From contig JADZCA010000028.1 of NCBI GenBank assembly GCA_020851795.1, positions 40,625 to 104,624 of the forward strand: a DNA stretch of 64,000 bases, in the 5' to 3' direction. The notes beneath the pieces were generated by a model. That model did no database searches. It was not told the origin of the DNA and saw nothing but the letters and a program-made list of their open reading frames with translations. Position 1 is the first letter of the stretch, and each line of letters opens with the position of its first letter. This document shows positions 49,497-59,385 of the stretch, in pieces. This DNA comes from Planctomycetota bacterium. GTDB taxonomy: Bacteria > Planctomycetota > PLA2 > JAEUHO01. Both the position numbers and the translations under genes were made by a program.

Positions 49497-51416
49497 TTGA
49501 GCCCCACGTCCCGCGACCTCCTCGCGCGCCTCGCCGCGGGACCCGTCGTCTGCGACGGGGCGATGGGGACGATGCTCTACACGAAGGGTGTCTACCTCCA
49601 CCACTGCTACGACGAGGTCAACCTCGTCTCGCCGGCCCTCGTCGAGGCGGTGCACCGCGAGTACGTCGCGGCCGGCAGCGAGGTGGTCGAGACGAACTCG
49701 TTCGGCGCCAACCCCGTCAAGCTCGCGCGCCACGGGCTCGCCGAGCGCACCGAGGAGGTCAACCGCGCCGCCGCCTCGATCGCGCGACGCGCGGTGGGCG
49801 AGGACGTCGTCGTGCTCGGCGCCGTCGGCCCGCTCGGCATCCGCATGGAGCCGTGGGGGCCGACGAGCGTGGACGAGGCGACGGCCCACTACGTGCGCCA
49901 GGTGCGAGGCCTGCTCGACGGCGGGGTGGACGGCTTCTGCCTCGAGACCTTCGGGGACCTCACCGAGATCCACGCGGCGCTGCGCGCGTGCCGCGCGGTC
50001 GCGCCGACGTGGCCCGTCGTCGCCCAGATGACGGTGGACCGCGAGGGCCGCAGCCTCTACGGCACGCGCCCCGAGGACTTCGGGCCGCGGCTCGACGCGT
50101 GGGGGGCCGACGTCGTCGGCGTGAACTGCTCCGTCGGTCCCGCAGCACTGCTCGGCGTCGTCGAGCGCCTGCGCGCCGTGACGAGCAAGCCCGTCGCGGT
50201 CCAGCCCAACGCCGGGCCGCCCCGCGAGGTGGACGGGCGCACGATGTTCCTGTGCACGCCGGAGTACCTCGAGAAGACGGCCCGCCGCTTCCTCGAGGCC
50301 GGGGCCCGGCTGCTCGGCGGCTGCTGCGGGACGACGCCCGAGCACGTGCGCGCGCTCGCCAAGGCGGTGCGCCGCGGGCGGGCGGTGATCGGGTCCGCGC
50401 CGCCCGCCGCGCCGGCGCCCGCGGTCGCCCGCGCCGTCGTGGCGCCCGGGGCCGACGTCGTCGGCGCGACGCCCGCACCGCTGCCGGGCCGCTCCGCGCT
50501 CGGCGCGGCGCTCGCCGGCCCCGGCCGGCCCCTGCTCGCCGAGCTGGTGCCGCCGCGCGGCGGCGACCTCGGCCCGCTGCTCGAGCGGGCGCGGCGCCTG
50601 CGCGCGCTCGGGGTGACCGCGGTCAACCTCCCCGACGGGGCCCGCGCGGCCGCCAAGATGAGCCCGCTCGCGGCGGCCGTCCGCATGCAGGCGGAGGCCG
50701 GGGTCGAGGCGGTCCTGCACGTCTGCTGCCGCGACCGCAACCTGCTCGGCCTGCAGGCCGAGCTGCTCGGCGCCTCCGCGCTCGGGGTGCGCAACGTGCT
50801 CCTGATCACCGGCGACCCGCCGCTGCTCGGCGACTACCCCGACGCGACGGCCGTCTTCGACGTGGACGCGGTCGGCCTCACCAACGTGGCCACGCGCCTC
50901 AACCGCGGGCTCGACCTCGCCGGCAACCCGACGGGCCCGTCCGCAGGGCTCGTCGTCGGGGTGGGGCTCAACCCCACCGCCGTGGACCTCGACCGCGAAG
51001 TGGACCGCTTCCGGTGGAAGGTGGACGCCGGGGCCGAGTACGCCGTGACGCAGCCGGTCTTCGACGCGGACGCGTTCCACCGCTTCGTGGACCGCCTGCC
51101 CGCGACGTCGGTCCCGGTGCTCGCGGGCATCTGGCCCCTGCAGAGCGTGCGCAACGCCGAGTTCCTCGCCACCGAGGTGCCCGGCGTCACCGTGCCCGAC
51201 GCGGTGCGCGCGCGGATGGCGGCCGCCGGCGACGCCGAGGGCCAGCGCCGGGCCGGCGCCGACCTCGCGGTCGAGATGGCGCTCGCGGTCGCCGACCGCG
51301 CCAGGGGCTTCGCGCTCAGCCTGCCGTTCGGGCGCGTCGAGGCCGCCGAGCGCTTCGTCGGCGCCGTGCGCGCCGCGCTGCCCGACGTGGGGCGCCCGGC
51401 GGGAGCGGCCCCGTGA
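49497..51416 (+). CDS. Homocysteine S-methyltransferase/5,10-methylenetetrahydrofolate reductase fusion
   Basis: 639 residues, the domain order of Bacillus YitJ. Residues 1-305 are a homocysteine methyltransferase with [13 protein letters not shown] near 19, the zinc ligands in GVNCS near 207 and [10 protein letters not shown] near 275. Residues 330-630 are a methylenetetrahydrofolate reductase barrel with [26 protein letters not shown] near 436 and [13 protein letters not shown] near 518. It can make methyl-THF and may also methylate homocysteine directly. The TTG start at 49497 has a GGAG site 6 nt upstream. It overlaps metH (GTGA), an obvious functional pair. Confidence 0.92.
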   Translation: MSPTSRDLLARLAAGPVVCDGAMGTMLYTKGVYLHHCYDEVNLVSPALVEAVHREYVAAGSEVVETNSFGANPVKLARHGLAERTEEVNRAAASIARRAVGEDVVVLGAVGPLGIRMEPWGPTSVDEATAHYVRQVRGLLDGGVDGFCLETFGDLTEIHAALRACRAVAPTWPVVAQMTVDREGRSLYGTRPEDFGPRLDAWGADVVGVNCSVGPAALLGVVERLRAVTSKPVAVQPNAGPPREVDGRTMFLCTPEYLEKTARRFLEAGARLLGGCCGTTPEHVRALAKAVRRGRAVIGSAPPAAPAPAVARAVVAPGADVVGATPAPLPGRSALGAALAGPGRPLLAELVPPRGGDLGPLLERARRLRALGVTAVNLPDGARAAAKMSPLAAAVRMQAEAGVEAVLHVCCRDRNLLGLQAELLGASALGVRNVLLITGDPPLLGDYPDATAVFDVDAVGLTNVATRLNRGLDLAGNPTGPSAGLVVGVGLNPTAVDLDREVDRFRWKVDAGAEYAVTQPVFDADAFHRFVDRLPATSVPVLAGIWPLQSVRNAEFLATEVPGVTVPDAVRARMAAAGDAEGQRRAGADLAVEMALAVADRARGFALSLPFGRVEAAERFVGAVRAALPDVGRPAGAAP

Positions 51417-54400
51417 CGGCGCGGTGGCCCGCCGCGTGCGCGGCCCGCGCGACGGCGCTGCGTGCGCTCGTCGCGGAGCGCATCGTCGTGCTCGACGGCG
51501 CGATGGGGACGATGCTCCAGCGGCTCGCGCTGACCGAGGAGGACTTCCGCGGCGCGCGGTTCTCCGCGCACCCGCGGCCGCTGCGCGGCGACTTCGACGT
51601 CCTCGCGCTGACGCGGCCCGACGCGCTCGAGGCGGTGCACCGCGCCTACCTCGAGGCCGGGGCCGACGTCGTCGAGACGTGCACCTTCAACGCGAACCGC
51701 GTGTCGCAGGCCGACTACGGGCTGCAGGACCACGTCGTCGAGCTCAACCGCGAGGCCGTCCGCGCGGCCCGTCGCGCCGCCGACGCGCACACCGCACGCA
51801 CCGGGCGGGCCGCGTTCGTGCTGGGCTCGATCGGCCCGACCAACCGCTCGGCCGCGGTCGCCGCCGACCCGTCCGACCCGGGCGCGCGCGGCGTGGACTT
51901 CGCGACGCTCGTCGCCGCCTACCGCGAGCAGGTGGACGCCCTCCTCGAGGGCGGGGTGGACGGTCTGCTACCGGAGACCGCCTTCGACGTCCTCAACCTC
52001 AAGGCGGCGCTCCACGCGATCGACGAGGCGACGGCCGGGATGCCCGTGCGCCCGGTGCTGTGGGTCTCGCTCACGGTCGCCGACGCCTCGGGCCGCACGC
52101 TCTCGGGGCAGACGGTCGAGGCCGCGTGGGTGGCCGTCGAGCACGCGCGCCCCGACGCCGTCGGCCTCAACTGCGCGCTCGGCGCGGAGGCGCTCGCGCC
52201 GCACGTCGAGACGCTCGCGCGCCTCGCCGACACCGCGGTGCTCTGCTACCCCAACGCCGGGCTGCCCGACGCGCTCGGGCGCTACCTCGAGACGCCGGAG
52301 GCGACCGCCGCCGCCGTCGGCGACTTCGCCCGGCGCGGCTGGGTCAACGTCGTCGGCGGCTGCTGCGGGACCACGCCCGACCACGTCCGCGCGGTCGCCG
52401 CGGCGGTCGGAGGCGTCGCCCCGCGGCCGGTGCCGCCCCGCGCCGACGCCGGGCGGCTGCGCCTGTGCGGCCTCGAGCCCTTCTCGTTCGAGCCGGGCTT
52501 CTTCGGCGTCGTGGGCGAGCGGACCAACGTCGCGGGCTCGCCGCGCTTCGCGCAGCTCGTCCGCGCGGGCGACCTCGAGGGCGCGGTCGCGGTCGCGCGC
52601 CAGCAGGTCGCGGCGGGGGCCAACGTGCTCGACGTGTGCGTGGACGAGGCGCTGCTCGACGGGCCCGCCACGATGCGCCGCTTCCTGCGGCTGCTCGGGG
52701 CCGACCCCGAGGTCGCGCGCGTCCCGGTCATGGTGGACAGCAGCGACTTCGAGGTGCTCCGGGCCGGGCTCGAGAACCTGCCGGGCCGGGGTGTCGTCAA
52801 CTCGCTGTCGCTCAAGGACGGCGAGGCGGCGTTCCTCGAGCGCGCGCGCGCCGTGCGCCGGCTCGGGGCCGCGGTCGTCGTGATGGCGTTCGACGAGCGC
52901 GGGCAGGCGGCCGACTGCGCCCGCAAGGTCGAGATCGCGCGCCGGGCGGTGGGGCTGCTCGTGGAGCGCGCGGGGTACCGCCCGGGCGACGTGATCGTGG
53001 ACCCCAACGTGCTCGCCGTGGGCACGGGCATCCCCGAGCACGACCGCTACGCCGTCGAGTTCCTCGAGGCCGTCCGCGAGATCAAGGCGACGCTCCCGGG
53101 CGTGCGCACCAGCGGCGGCGTGTCCAACGTCTCCTTCGCGTTCCGCGGGCAGAAGGCGGTGCGCGACGCGATGCACGCCGTGTTCCTGCACCACGCCATC
53201 CGCGCGGGGCTCGACATGGCGATCGTCAACGCGGGCTCGCTCGCCGTGCTCGACGACGTGCGGTCGGACCTGCGGGACCTCGTCGAGGACGTGTTGCTCG
53301 CGCGCCGCCCCGACGCCACCGACCGGCTCCTCGCCTGGGCGCGCGCGCAGGAGGAGCCCGCCTCGGCCTCGCGTCCGCGCGAGGGCGCCCCGGCGTGGCG
53401 CGCCCTGCCGGCGCCCGAGCGCCTCGCGCACGCGCTCGTCCACGGCATCGACGACTTCGTCGCGGAGGACGTCGAGGAGGCCCGCCGCGCCGCGCCGTCG
53501 GCGCTCGCCGTGATCGAGGGCCCGCTGATGGCGGGCATGCGCACCGTCGGAGACCTGTTCGGCGCGGGGCGGATGTTCCTCCCGCAGGTGGTGCGCAGCG
53601 CGCGCGTGATGAAGAAGGCCGTCGCGCGCCTCGAGCCGCACCTGCCCCGCGCCGCCGGCGACGCGCGGCGCCGCGTGCTGCTCGCCACCGTCAAGGGCGA
53701 CGTCCACGACATCGGCAAGGGCATCGTGGGCACCGTGCTCGCGTGCAACGGGTGGGCGGTGGAGGACCTCGGGGTCATGGTGCCCCCCGAGACGATCGTC
53801 GCGCGCGCGCGCGAGGGCCGCGCCGACCTCGTCGGCCTCTCGGGGCTCATCACCCCGTCGCTCGAGGAGATGGCCCGCGTCGCCGAGGACCTCGAGCGCG
53901 CCGGGCTCGCCGTGCCGCTCCTGATCGGCGGCGCGACGACGAGCCCCGCGCACACCGCGGTGCGCATCGCGCCGGCCCGGGCCGCGCCGGTCGTCCACGT
54001 GGCCGACGCCTCGCGCGCGGTGTCCGTCGCCGACCGGCTGCTCTCGGCGCAGGAGCGCGACGCCTTCCTCGCGACCGTGCGCGCCGACCAGGCCCGGCTG
54101 CGCGAGGAGCACCGCGCGCGCGAGGCCGACGCGCGGCTCGTGCCGCTCGAGGCGGCGAGGGCGCGCGCGCCGCGCAGCGACTGGGCCGCCGTCCCGCGGG
54201 AACGACCGAGCTTCCTCGGCACGAAGACCTTCGACGCGTACCCGCTCGAGGACCTCGTGCCCTACGTGGACTGGACCCCGTTCTTCCACGCGTGGGAGCT
54301 GCGCGGCCGCTTCCCCGCGATCCTGCAGGACCCGCGGGTGGGGGCGCAGGCGCGCCGGCTCCACGACGACGCGCGGGCGCTGCTCGACCGCATCGTGGCC

Positions 54401-55117
54401 AAGGGCTGGCTCGTCGCGCGCGGCGTGGTCGGCCTCTTCCCCGCCGCGGCGGTCGGCGACGACGTCGAGCTCTACACCGACGACGACCGGCGCACGCCGC
54501 TCGCGGTGCTGCACACCCTGCGCCAGCAGGGCGTGCGCGACCCCGCGGCGCCCTGCCTCGCGCTCGCCGACTTCGTCGCGCCCCGTTCGGCGTCGCCCGG
54601 CGACCACGTGGGGGCGTTCGTCGTCTCCACGGGCCAGGGTCTCGACGCGCTCGTGCGCCGCTTCGAGTCCGACCACGACGACTATGGGGCGATCCTGTCG
54701 AAGGCGCTCGCCGACCGCCTCGCCGAGGCCTTCGCCGAGCGGCTCCACGAACGCGTGCGCGCCGCGTGGGGGTACGGGGCCGCCGAGCGCCTCACGCGGG
54801 ACGACCTGCTCGCCGAGCGATACCGCGGCATCCGCCCGGCGCCCGGCTACCCGGCCCAGCCCGACCACAGCGAGAAGCGCACGCTGTTCCGCCTGCTCGA
54901 CGCCGAGCGCGCCACCGGCGTGACGCTCACCGAGTCGTACGCGATGACGCCCGGGGCGTCGGTGTGCGGGCTCTACTTCGCCCACCCGCAGGCCCGCTAC
55001 TTCGGCGTCGGGCGCGTGGGCGAGGACCAGGTGACAGACTACGCCCGTCGCAAGGGCGTCCCGAAGGGCGAGGTCGAACGCTGGCTGGCGCCCGTCCTCG
55101 GCTACACGCCGCGCTGA
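51413..55117 (+). CDS. metH: Cobalamin-dependent methionine synthase
   Basis: 1234 residues, full length with all four modules. The homocysteine domain (1-335) has [13 protein letters not shown] and [11 protein letters not shown]. The pterin domain (360-640) starts [14 protein letters not shown] and has [13 protein letters not shown]. The cap and B12 domain holds [11 protein letters not shown] near 760 with the cobalt-ligand His, and [14 protein letters not shown]. The activation domain (from about 910) ends with [19 protein letters not shown] and [18 protein letters not shown]. It methylates homocysteine from methyl-THF via B12. The upstream fusion gene supplies the methyl-THF. GTG overlaps the upstream stop. 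Confidence 0.97.
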   Translation: MTARWPAACAARATALRALVAERIVVLDGAMGTMLQRLALTEEDFRGARFSAHPRPLRGDFDVLALTRPDALEAVHRAYLEAGADVVETCTFNANRVSQADYGLQDHVVELNREAVRAARRAADAHTARTGRAAFVLGSIGPTNRSAAVAADPSDPGARGVDFATLVAAYREQVDALLEGGVDGLLPETAFDVLNLKAALHAIDEATAGMPVRPVLWVSLTVADASGRTLSGQTVEAAWVAVEHARPDAVGLNCALGAEALAPHVETLARLADTAVLCYPNAGLPDALGRYLETPEATAAAVGDFARRGWVNVVGGCCGTTPDHVRAVAAAVGGVAPRPVPPRADAGRLRLCGLEPFSFEPGFFGVVGERTNVAGSPRFAQLVRAGDLEGAVAVARQQVAAGANVLDVCVDEALLDGPATMRRFLRLLGADPEVARVPVMVDSSDFEVLRAGLENLPGRGVVNSLSLKDGEAAFLERARAVRRLGAAVVVMAFDERGQAADCARKVEIARRAVGLLVERAGYRPGDVIVDPNVLAVGTGIPEHDRYAVEFLEAVREIKATLPGVRTSGGVSNVSFAFRGQKAVRDAMHAVFLHHAIRAGLDMAIVNAGSLAVLDDVRSDLRDLVEDVLLARRPDATDRLLAWARAQEEPASASRPREGAPAWRALPAPERLAHALVHGIDDFVAEDVEEARRAAPSALAVIEGPLMAGMRTVGDLFGAGRMFLPQVVRSARVMKKAVARLEPHLPRAAGDARRRVLLATVKGDVHDIGKGIVGTVLACNGWAVEDLGVMVPPETIVARAREGRADLVGLSGLITPSLEEMARVAEDLERAGLAVPLLIGGATTSPAHTAVRIAPARAAPVVHVADASRAVSVADRLLSAQERDAFLATVRADQARLREEHRAREADARLVPLEAARARAPRSDWAAVPRERPSFLGTKTFDAYPLEDLVPYVDWTPFFHAWELRGRFPAILQDPRVGAQARRLHDDARALLDRIVAKGWLVARGVVGLFPAAAVGDDVELYTDDDRRTPLAVLHTLRQQGVRDPAAPCLALADFVAPRSASPGDHVGAFVVSTGQGLDALVRRFESDHDDYGAILSKALADRLAEAFAERLHERVRAAWGYGAAERLTRDDLLAERYRGIRPAPGYPAQPDHSEKRTLFRLLDAERATGVTLTESYAMTPGASVCGLYFAHPQARYFGVGRVGEDQVTDYARRKGVPKGEVERWLAPVLGYTPR

Positions 55118-55120
55118 CGC

Positions 55121-55140
55121 GCGCGACGCCGGGGTCGCGC
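55121..55140. terminator. Hairpin between convergent metH and lgt
   Basis: GCGCGA (55121-55126) pairs with TCGCGC (55135-55140) around 8 nt, in the 40-nt gap between convergent stops. Short and without T-tract. Confidence 0.3.
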
Positions 55141-55157
55141 TCGGGCCCGCCGCGTGG

Positions 55158-56018
55158 TCAGGGCGCGCGCGGGGGCGGGCTCGCGGGGGCCGCGCCCGGC
55201 CGACGGATCAGCCACAGCGCGACGCCGGCGAAGGCGAGCGGGATCGCGAGGAACTGCGTCCACGACAGCACGCCGGGGACGACGAAGCCGCGGTCGGCGA
55301 CCTTGGCGGCGGGGCCGCCGTCGCCGCGGAACAGGTCGAGCGCCGCGCGACCGACCGCCATCGCGACGAAGAACGCCGCCAGCACCCGTCCGGACACGCG
55401 GGCGCGCCTGCCGAGCAGGCCGAGCCCGAAGAACAGCGCGAGCGCGAACAGCGCCTCGTAGACCTGCGTCGGGTGCAGGCTCGCCAGCGGCACGTCGGTC
55501 TTGATCGCCCACAGGGAGGCGGGGCTGCCGTCCTCGTAGGCCGCCGCGGGAATGCCCCACGGGAGCGTCGTCGGCTTGCCGAAGTCGTCCCCGGCGAGCA
55601 GCGGGGCCATCCAGCCCACCGCGAGGGCGAGGCACGTCGCGCGGGCGAGCAGGTCGGCCAGCGCGAAGCCGCGCATCTCGGGCTTGCGCGGCAGCCACCA
55701 CGCGAGCCACAGCGAGGCCAGCGCGACGCCGCCGAAGAGCAGGAGGCCGCCTTCCCAGATCTTGAGGAACTTCAGCGGCGTGCGCGCGAACTCCTCGTAG
55801 TGGGCGATCGCGTAGCAGAGGCGCGCGCCGAACAGCCCGAGGAACAGCAGCGCGAAGGCGACGTTGAACGAACGCTCCCGGTCCACGCCGAGCGTGCGCT
55901 CGGCCGCGCGGCGCAGCCACCACGCGCCGACCAGGAACCCCACGACGATCAACGTGCCGTAGGTGTAGATCGACACGTCGAGCCCGAAGAGGTTGAACGA
56001 GACGATCTTCGTCTTCAT
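55158..56018 (-). CDS. lgt: Prolipoprotein diacylglyceryl transferase, divergent active site
   Basis: 286 residues, about seven helices. Lgt attaches diacylglycerol to the lipobox Cys of prolipoproteins in the inner membrane. Conserved blocks are FGLDVSIYTYGTLIVVGFLV (about 11-30), GLFGARLCYAIAHYEEF near 57, LHPTQVYEALFALALF near 174 and GRAALDLFRGDGG near 225. The motif holding the E. coli essential Arg143 and Asn146 (GRLANFxNGE) reads GWMAPLLAGDDFG here, so the Arg is Trp. The GGxxxHGG segment reads GGLLLFGG. It may be a divergent active enzyme or a paralogue. ATG 56018 is 38 nt after gcvH. Confidence 0.85.
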   Translation of the reverse strand: MKTKIVSFNLFGLDVSIYTYGTLIVVGFLVGAWWLRRAAERTLGVDRERSFNVAFALLFLGLFGARLCYAIAHYEEFARTPLKFLKIWEGGLLLFGGVALASLWLAWWLPRKPEMRGFALADLLARATCLALAVGWMAPLLAGDDFGKPTTLPWGIPAAAYEDGSPASLWAIKTDVPLASLHPTQVYEALFALALFFGLGLLGRRARVSGRVLAAFFVAMAVGRAALDLFRGDGGPAAKVADRGFVVPGVLSWTQFLAIPLAFAGVALWLIRRPGAAPASPPPRAP

Positions 56019-56056
56019 CGACGACGCTCCCCGGGCTCTCGTGCGACGCGGCGGGC

Positions 56057-56449
56057 CTACGAGCCGCCGGCGTCCAGGTGCTTCTGGTAGGCGGCCGCGT
56101 CCATGAGGTCGTCCACCTTGGTGCCCGCCGCGACCTTGAGCTTGGCGAGCCAGCCCTTGGCGAACGGGTCCTTGGCGAGCGGCGTCTGGTCCTGGCCGAG
56201 CCCCGCGTTGACCTCGACGACCTCGCCGGCGACGGGCGAGTAGACCTCGCCGACCGCCTTGACCGACTCGACCTCGGCCAGCGTCTCGCCCTTGCCGACC
56301 TTCTTGCCCTTGGCGGGGAGGTCGACGAAGACGAGCTCCCCGAGGTGCTCGACGGCGAAGTCGGTGATCCCGACGACGGCGGTGGTGCCCTCGAGGCGGA
56401 CCCACTCGTGGCTCTTCGTGTAGCGGACGTTGGTCGGCCGGTTCGCCAT
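56057..56449 (-). CDS. gcvH: Glycine cleavage system H protein
   Basis: 130 residues, normal length. GcvH carries the lipoyl arm that shuttles the aminomethyl group from the P-protein to the T-protein. The lipoylated lysine is Lys64 in AEVESVKAVGEVYSPVAGEV. The N-terminal YTKSHEWVRLEG and GITDFAVEHLGELVFVDLP match the family. It follows gcvT by 22 nt on the same strand with a GGAG-type site (CGGAGACCGCC) before the ATG. gcvP is not in the window downstream, so it must lie elsewhere. Confidence 0.96.
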   Translation of the reverse strand: MANRPTNVRYTKSHEWVRLEGTTAVVGITDFAVEHLGELVFVDLPAKGKKVGKGETLAEVESVKAVGEVYSPVAGEVVEVNAGLGQDQTPLAKDPFAKGWLAKLKVAAGTKVDDLMDAAAYQKHLDAGGS

Positions 56450-56471
56450 GGCGGTCTCCGAAGGCGCGCGC

Positions 56472-57563
<1,092 letters not shown>

Positions 57564-57594
57564 CGGGTCCGTCTGCCTCCGGGAGGGAGCGCGG

Positions 57595-57600
57595 AACCTA
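57595..57600 (-). promoter_or_regulatory. Putative -10 box (TAGGTT) of gcvT-gcvH
   Basis: On the minus strand TAGGTT lies 31 nt before the gcvT ATG, which would leave a leader of roughly 23 nt carrying GGAGG. No glycine-riboswitch-sized leader is present. Confidence 0.4.
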
Positions 57601-57662
57601 CCACGCGTGCCGGGGGGCCCCAAGGTGCGACGCTGCGTCGCCCCCGGGGAGCGACGGGGCGG

Positions 57663-59339
57663 TCAGCGCCCCTTGCCCGCGTCCTGGAACCGGCCCCCCG
57701 TGGCGTCGGCGAGGTCGGCCATGAACTCGCGGTCGGTGCCCTTCGAGCCGACGAGCACGGTGTCCACGGCGACGCGGCGGAAGCGGTTGGCCCGCACGAG
57801 CTCGTCGACGAGGCGGAACCCGCGGTCGTAGGTGCCCATGGACGGGACGCCGTCGGAGAGGAGCACGATCGTGTCCACCTCCTCGGCGGCGGCGAGCACG
57901 AGCCCGTCGTAGAACGCGCCCCAGCCCTTGGGCTCCTCGCGGGCGAGCCACTCCGTCGCCTTGCGCGAGGCCGCCGCGCCCCCGGGCGAGAGCGTGCCGA
58001 GCGCGCGCGTCAGCTTGGGCGCCGGCGGGAACGCGCTCGGGTAGCGGTAGATGAAGAGGTCGTAGAGCGTGTCCTTGGGGAGCGAGGCGGCGACCTTGCC
58101 GAACTCGCGGCGGGCGTCGTCGGCCTTGCTGCCGCCACCGCCCTCGCCCGGGTCGCGCATCGAGCCCGAGAAGTCGAAGAGGAACGCGAGCCGCGCCGAC
58201 TCGACCGGCAGCCGGTAGAACGCGGCGGTCTTGGTCTCGTCGGGAGCGGCGGCCGACGCGTCCTTCGCGGGCCGGCGCACCCGCCCGTGCGCGTCGGGCC
58301 GCGGGCGCTCGCCCAGCGAGAGCTCGGCCCCGTGGGTCTTCCACCACGCGCGCCACAGGTCGGCGTCGCGCCCGACGGCGGCGCCGGTCAGCTGCTCGAG
58401 CGCGCGCAGCACGTCGCGGCGCAGGCGCCCCGTCTCGGCCGCGAGCCGTTCGATCAGGAGCGGCACCGCCTCCTTGTCCCACAGCGCGACCGCCGCCTCG
58501 GCGGCGGCGACCCGCACGCGCCACGACGCGTCGGCGAGGAGCGCCCCGAGCAGCGCCGTCGCGCGCACCTTCTCGCCGGCGGCGGCGAGCGCGGGCAGCG
58601 CGTCGGCGAGCGCGATGCGCGGCTCGAAGGCGGGGTCGGCGCGGACGGCGTCCCCCGCGGCGGCGAGGACGGCGGGCGCCGCGGCCGCGAGCCCGTCCAC
58701 CGCGCCCGCGCGGGCGAGCGGCTCCTTGCGCGTCGCGAGCAGCTTGCTCAGCCGCTCGACCACCGCGGCGTCGGAGGAGAGCCGTCCGATCGTGCGTGCG
58801 ACCGCGCCCGCGGCCGCGCCGTCCTTCGCCGCGAGCGCCGGGAGCAGGGTCGTCGCGAGGGCCGGGTCGCCCGCCCGCTCGAGCGCGCGCGCCATCGCCT
58901 CGAGGACGACGGGATCGCCCTCCTTCGCCGCCGCGGCGGCCAGCGCCGCCCACGCCTCGGGCCCGCCCCGCACGCCGAGCGCCGTCGCGACCCCGCGGCG
59001 GACGGCCGGGTGGGCGCGGTCGGCGAGCGGCCCGCGCACGAGGTAGGCCCGCGTCTCGTCGGCCTTGTCGCCCTTGAGCGCGTCGATCAACGCCGAGACG
59101 GCGTGGTCGCGCACGTGCACGAAGGGGTCTTCGAGCACCGAGCAGACGACCTCGGCGGCCGCCTCGCCGCCGATCCGCCCGAGCGCGCGCAGCGCCGCCG
59201 TGCGCGAGCGCTGCTCGAACGGGTCCTTGGCGTTCTTCTCGAGGCGCTCGCGCTCGGCGGCGACGTCGCCGCCGCCCGGCGCGGCCGACGCCGCGCCGGC
59301 GAGCAGCAGCAGGGCCGTGAGGGCGAGGCTCGGGCGCAC
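57663..59339 (-). CDS. Secreted HEAT-repeat protein with von Willebrand A domain
   Basis: 558 residues from GTG 59339; a start up to 96 nt upstream is possible. A signal peptide (about 5-20, ALTALLLLAGAASA) is followed by HEAT repeats at about 30-305, for example DPFVHVRDHAVSALIDALKG and ASWRVRVAAAEAAVALWDKE. The VWA domain spans about 365-555: the MIDAS motif DFSGSM near 392 is intact, and IVLLSDGVPSMG near 500 supplies another metal-site Asp. Metal-dependent protein binding outside the cytoplasm is likely. It lies 46 nt after the PASTA-array gene on the same strand, so the two are probably one operon. Confidence 0.85.
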   Translation of the reverse strand: MRPSLALTALLLLAGAASAAPGGGDVAAERERLEKNAKDPFEQRSRTAALRALGRIGGEAAAEVVCSVLEDPFVHVRDHAVSALIDALKGDKADETRAYLVRGPLADRAHPAVRRGVATALGVRGGPEAWAALAAAAAKEGDPVVLEAMARALERAGDPALATTLLPALAAKDGAAAGAVARTIGRLSSDAAVVERLSKLLATRKEPLARAGAVDGLAAAAPAVLAAAGDAVRADPAFEPRIALADALPALAAAGEKVRATALLGALLADASWRVRVAAAEAAVALWDKEAVPLLIERLAAETGRLRRDVLRALEQLTGAAVGRDADLWRAWWKTHGAELSLGERPRPDAHGRVRRPAKDASAAAPDETKTAAFYRLPVESARLAFLFDFSGSMRDPGEGGGGSKADDARREFGKVAASLPKDTLYDLFIYRYPSAFPPAPKLTRALGTLSPGGAAASRKATEWLAREEPKGWGAFYDGLVLAAAEEVDTIVLLSDGVPSMGTYDRGFRLVDELVRANRFRRVAVDTVLVGSKGTDREFMADLADATGGRFQDAGKGR

Positions 59340-59385
59340 CGCGGGGAGGGTGAGGGCGGTCGGTGAACCGTCGGTGAACGGACGG

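Noticed and set aside
57564..57662. Glycine riboswitch before gcvT
   Set aside because: The leader inferred from the TAGGTT box is only about 23 nt. The 99-nt gap contains no recognisable tandem glycine aptamer.
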